Shown here: one piece after another, positions 61,908 to 64,000 of the stretch | Layout of the letters: each line of letters begins with the position of its first letter | Position numbering within the stretch: position 1 is the stretch's first letter | Source of the DNA: Salmonella enterica subsp. houtenae serovar Houten | GTDB lineage: Bacteria; Pseudomonadota; Gammaproteobacteria; Enterobacterales; Enterobacteriaceae | Direction: 5' to 3' | Length of the DNA: 64,000 nucleotides | NCBI GenBank assembly: GCA_900478215.1 | Contig: LS483478.1 | Location: 4,464,001-4,528,000 of the forward strand | Position numbers and translations under genes: made by a program | The notes under the pieces: model-generated | The model's database searches: none | What the model was told of the DNA's origin: nothing | The model's input: the letters and a program-made list of their open reading frames with translations, nothing else

Positions 61908-63242
61908 CTAAGGGAGCGAAGTTGTACGTTTATGAATCAGTCCGGCGCTATCAAATAGCCAGAACAGAAGCTTAGCGACCAGCAGACTGGCGCCAAAAAT
62001 CACCAGAAAGAAAACCACTCGCGAGACAAACGAATCTAGCCCTTCTCGCGCCAGCACAATCATATTAAAGATGGCGCCAAAGCAGAAACTATGCAGAATA
62101 GCGGCCTTATAGCGATTAGGCTCTCGATTCCCCAGTTCATACAGCCAATCGAACCATTTGATAATCAGCCCGACAACGATCGCGCCGAGCGGAATAAACA
62201 GCGCCCCACCCATGACTACCAGCGATCCGATAAGCGTGGGCGATATCGCCAGGCCGGAATGGTTATTCAGGACTTCCCAGGTAAAGTAATTCGCGGAATT
62301 CAGCACAATACTGGGTCGTCCCGGCCATAACCAGGTGGGAATAAAGACGTAGAAATCACGCACGATAGGGGCCAGCCCTTGAAAATCAATATGGTGGTAA
62401 TTTTGCAACAGTAGCGCCAGATTCTCCCACGGCGAAAAGGTATCGCGCGTCAGATAAAGAAACGTATAGAACGCCTCATCGCCGCTCACATTTAATCCGT
62501 AGCGTTTGAGCGCCAGCCAGAACATACCGACAATCCCCAGCACGCCCGCCGTCGCCAGCATCCACAGACTGATCCAGCCCCGAATAATGCCGATAAACAG
62601 GAAGATAGCAAATGCAATAATAATGTTGGCACGCGTGCCGCCGACAATCATGTAGGTCAACAGACCAAACGCGACGGTGCTCACCAGAAAGAACAGCCAC
62701 GCTTTGCTGTCCTGGCGCAGGAAATAGATCACCAGCATCGCCGGAATGAAGAAATAGAAGAACCGTTTTAACGCCACGCCGGAAACTTCGCTGGAGAAGA
62801 TCTGGCTGTAAGAGTGCAGCCGGAACAGCAAAAAGCCGTTATGCATAAAGAAAATCGCCACGCTCACCAGCGCGATGCCCATCAAAATCACCCAGGTAAG
62901 ATGTGTTTCCACCCGGTTCATGGTAAAAAACGGCTTGCGTGGTACATCCACAACGCGTTTGCGTAAACGTGTTTTATAGGTCACGTAATACACGCCGTAG
63001 AAACAGGCCGCGGATAATAAAGCCTGCAATAAGATTTCCGGCGGCGCGACGCCAACATCGAAACGGAACACCAGCACGCTGGTTAACGGAAAACCAAAAA
63101 AGAAGGTCAATAAAAACAGCAACGAAAAGAAAACGTTGAAATTAAAACGCACGCGGCGGAATTCAAACCAGGTTAACGTGGCGATAAACAACGTAGAGAG
63201 CAGCCAGACCACCAGCAGCCCGCTGAATTGCATCAAACTCAT
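61908..63242 (-). CDS. wzyE: Enterobacterial common antigen polymerase WzyE
   Basis: WzyE polymerises the ECA trisaccharide repeats on the periplasmic side of the inner membrane. The 444-residue protein is strongly hydrophobic with about 11-12 helices and a large loop (about 275-330, SPWENLALLLQNYHHIDFQGLAPIVRDFYVF). It ends RTTSLP at a TAG codon, about six residues earlier than the E. coli protein as I remember it; this is a small difference. Its ATG overlaps the wecF stop by 4 bp. Confidence 0.95.
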   Translation of the reverse strand: MSLMQFSGLLVVWLLSTLFIATLTWFEFRRVRFNFNVFFSLLFLLTFFFGFPLTSVLVFRFDVGVAPPEILLQALLSAACFYGVYYVTYKTRLRKRVVDVPRKPFFTMNRVETHLTWVILMGIALVSVAIFFMHNGFLLFRLHSYSQIFSSEVSGVALKRFFYFFIPAMLVIYFLRQDSKAWLFFLVSTVAFGLLTYMIVGGTRANIIIAFAIFLFIGIIRGWISLWMLATAGVLGIVGMFWLALKRYGLNVSGDEAFYTFLYLTRDTFSPWENLALLLQNYHHIDFQGLAPIVRDFYVFIPTWLWPGRPSIVLNSANYFTWEVLNNHSGLAISPTLIGSLVVMGGALFIPLGAIVVGLIIKWFDWLYELGNREPNRYKAAILHSFCFGAIFNMIVLAREGLDSFVSRVVFFLVIFGASLLVAKLLFWLFDSAGLIHKRTTSLP

Positions 63243-64000
63243 TCGGCTTCTCCTGCGGCGATTCTCAACGCATTATGCCACGGTTGCAGGTAATTGGGGC
63301 TAAAGAAGGCGATGCCGCTTTTATCTACCGATGCGAGTTGGCGCTGCGCCTCACGCACGACCTGCTCATTAAGATCGTCCGTGGTAAACAGGACGGGCAG
63401 ATGCTGTTCCGCCATATCCTGCCAGAAAGGATTGTCGCGATTCAGTACACACGGGATATCGGCCTGAATTAGCAGACATAACGTCCCAATTCCCTGTTGG
63501 CGGGCAAAAATAAAATAACCGAGGTCGCACTGGCGCAGCAGCGCAAGATAGGTATCAAATTCCATTTTTTCGCTAAGAATTTGCAGATTTTCAGCGCTAA
63601 ATAGCGCCAGACCTGCCTGACGAACCTCATCGATATAGGCCTGGTTATTGACCGGATAGCCCATCGGCACCACCACGTTTACCGCATCACCAAACTGCTG
63701 ATACACCGCCCGTAACGCCGCAATATGTTCGTTACTGCGATCGCCGGAGTTACCTACCAAAATGGTCAATTTCCCCGCACGTTGGCACTCTTTTGCCATA
63801 GAATTCAGGGTAGGATCCATGCGCGTCGGGAAATAGAGCAGCTCGCTGCGTATGCCCGGGTGCTGGCGCGCAAAATAGCTGAGATCGCCGCGCGTCGCGA
63901 ACACGCCCCCTACTCGCCCCTGCGCAATACGGCGAATCGGGTAGAAAAGACGGAATTTCAGCCCGTTGGACACTTCGTAGAGATCCGCGCCCCAGATATG
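63239..64000 (-). CDS. wecF: TDP-Fuc4NAc:lipid II Fuc4NAc transferase WecF, C-terminal part
   Basis: WecF adds 4-acetamido-4,6-dideoxy-D-galactose to lipid II to complete the ECA repeat unit. About 254 codons are visible, from HIWGADLYEVSNGLKFRLFYPIRR at the right edge to the stop; the N-terminal 100 or so residues (E. coli protein 359 residues) lie beyond the window. The visible part has the GT56 family features VGNSGDRSNEHIAAL and the YFIFARQQGIGTLCLLIQADIPCVLNRDNPFW segment. It overlaps wzyE by 4 bp. Confidence 0.95.
   Translation of the reverse strand, partial: HIWGADLYEVSNGLKFRLFYPIRRIAQGRVGGVFATRGDLSYFARQHPGIRSELLYFPTRMDPTLNSMAKECQRAGKLTILVGNSGDRSNEHIAALRAVYQQFGDAVNVVVPMGYPVNNQAYIDEVRQAGLALFSAENLQILSEKMEFDTYLALLRQCDLGYFIFARQQGIGTLCLLIQADIPCVLNRDNPFWQDMAEQHLPVLFTTDDLNEQVVREAQRQLASVDKSGIAFFSPNYLQPWHNALRIAAGEAE

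Noticed and set aside
61908..61935. wzyE considered as truncated by a nonsense mutation
   Set aside because: The loss is only about six C-terminal residues compared with E. coli, after the last membrane helix, and the reading frame is otherwise intact.

Overview
The window is chromosomal DNA from an enteric gammaproteobacterium, almost certainly Salmonella enterica. Nearly every protein matches a familiar E. coli K-12 gene of the dsbA to wecF (roughly 84-87 min) region at high identity and in conserved order. Departures that point to Salmonella are an intervening sequence in the 23S rRNA, absence of E. coli yigE/yigF/yigG and aslA/aslB from their usual places, and a Salmonella-type corA leader. 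No phage, plasmid, insertion sequence or CRISPR array was seen. The serovar cannot be told from this sequence.

Layout, left to right. 1-2631: the dsbA N-terminus, srkA, yihD, then divergent mobA-mobB (molybdenum cofactor nucleotide attachment). 2640-8590: a complete rRNA operon on the minus strand, in the position of E. coli rrnA, with P1/P2 promoters, boxA sites, 16S, tRNA-Glu, 23S, 5S and two terminators. 8614-12606: hemG, trkH, yigZ, pepQ. 12754-16340: the FadR-controlled fadBA operon for fatty-acid beta-oxidation, followed by an ERIC element. 16346-27345: fre, ubiD, rfaH (plus strand), tatD and tatABC, the ubiquinone genes ubiB-ubiJ-ubiE, rmuC and udp with its tandem CRP sites. 27605-33650: dlhH, a radical-SAM/SPASM/SEC-C protein, metE and divergent metR with an ERIC element in the metE leader. 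33538-42159: bioP, yigL, pldB, rhtB, rhtC, recQ, pldA, yigI, rarD.

42355-43682 holds a two-gene, AT-rich islet (DUF3289 and DUF943 families) between rarD and corA; it is the clearest accessory DNA here. 43775-45000 is corA with a leader that contains a short ORF (corL). 45206-50887: LexA-controlled uvrD, and the tightly coupled lptM-dapF-yigA-xerC-yigB operon. 51025-58432: cyaY, cyaA (TTG start, CRP operator) and the divergent hemC-hemD-hemX-hemY operon. 58506-58850: the small RNA GlmZ with a sigma-54-type promoter and a GlrR-type operator. 59020-59502: the argX-hisR-leuT-proM tRNA operon. 59555-64000: the yifK/thrP transporter and the end of the enterobacterial common antigen cluster (wecG, wzyE, partial wecF).

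Most of the window is conserved housekeeping DNA. The points most worth a second look are the DUF3289/DUF943 pair, the radical-SAM gene with a 48-codon ORF in front of it, the tRNA-Glu spacer with a 39-bp insertion carrying a copied tRNA 3' end, the 23S intervening sequence, the ERIC element abutting the met boxes of metE, and the REP-derived attenuator-like hairpin in the uvrD leader.
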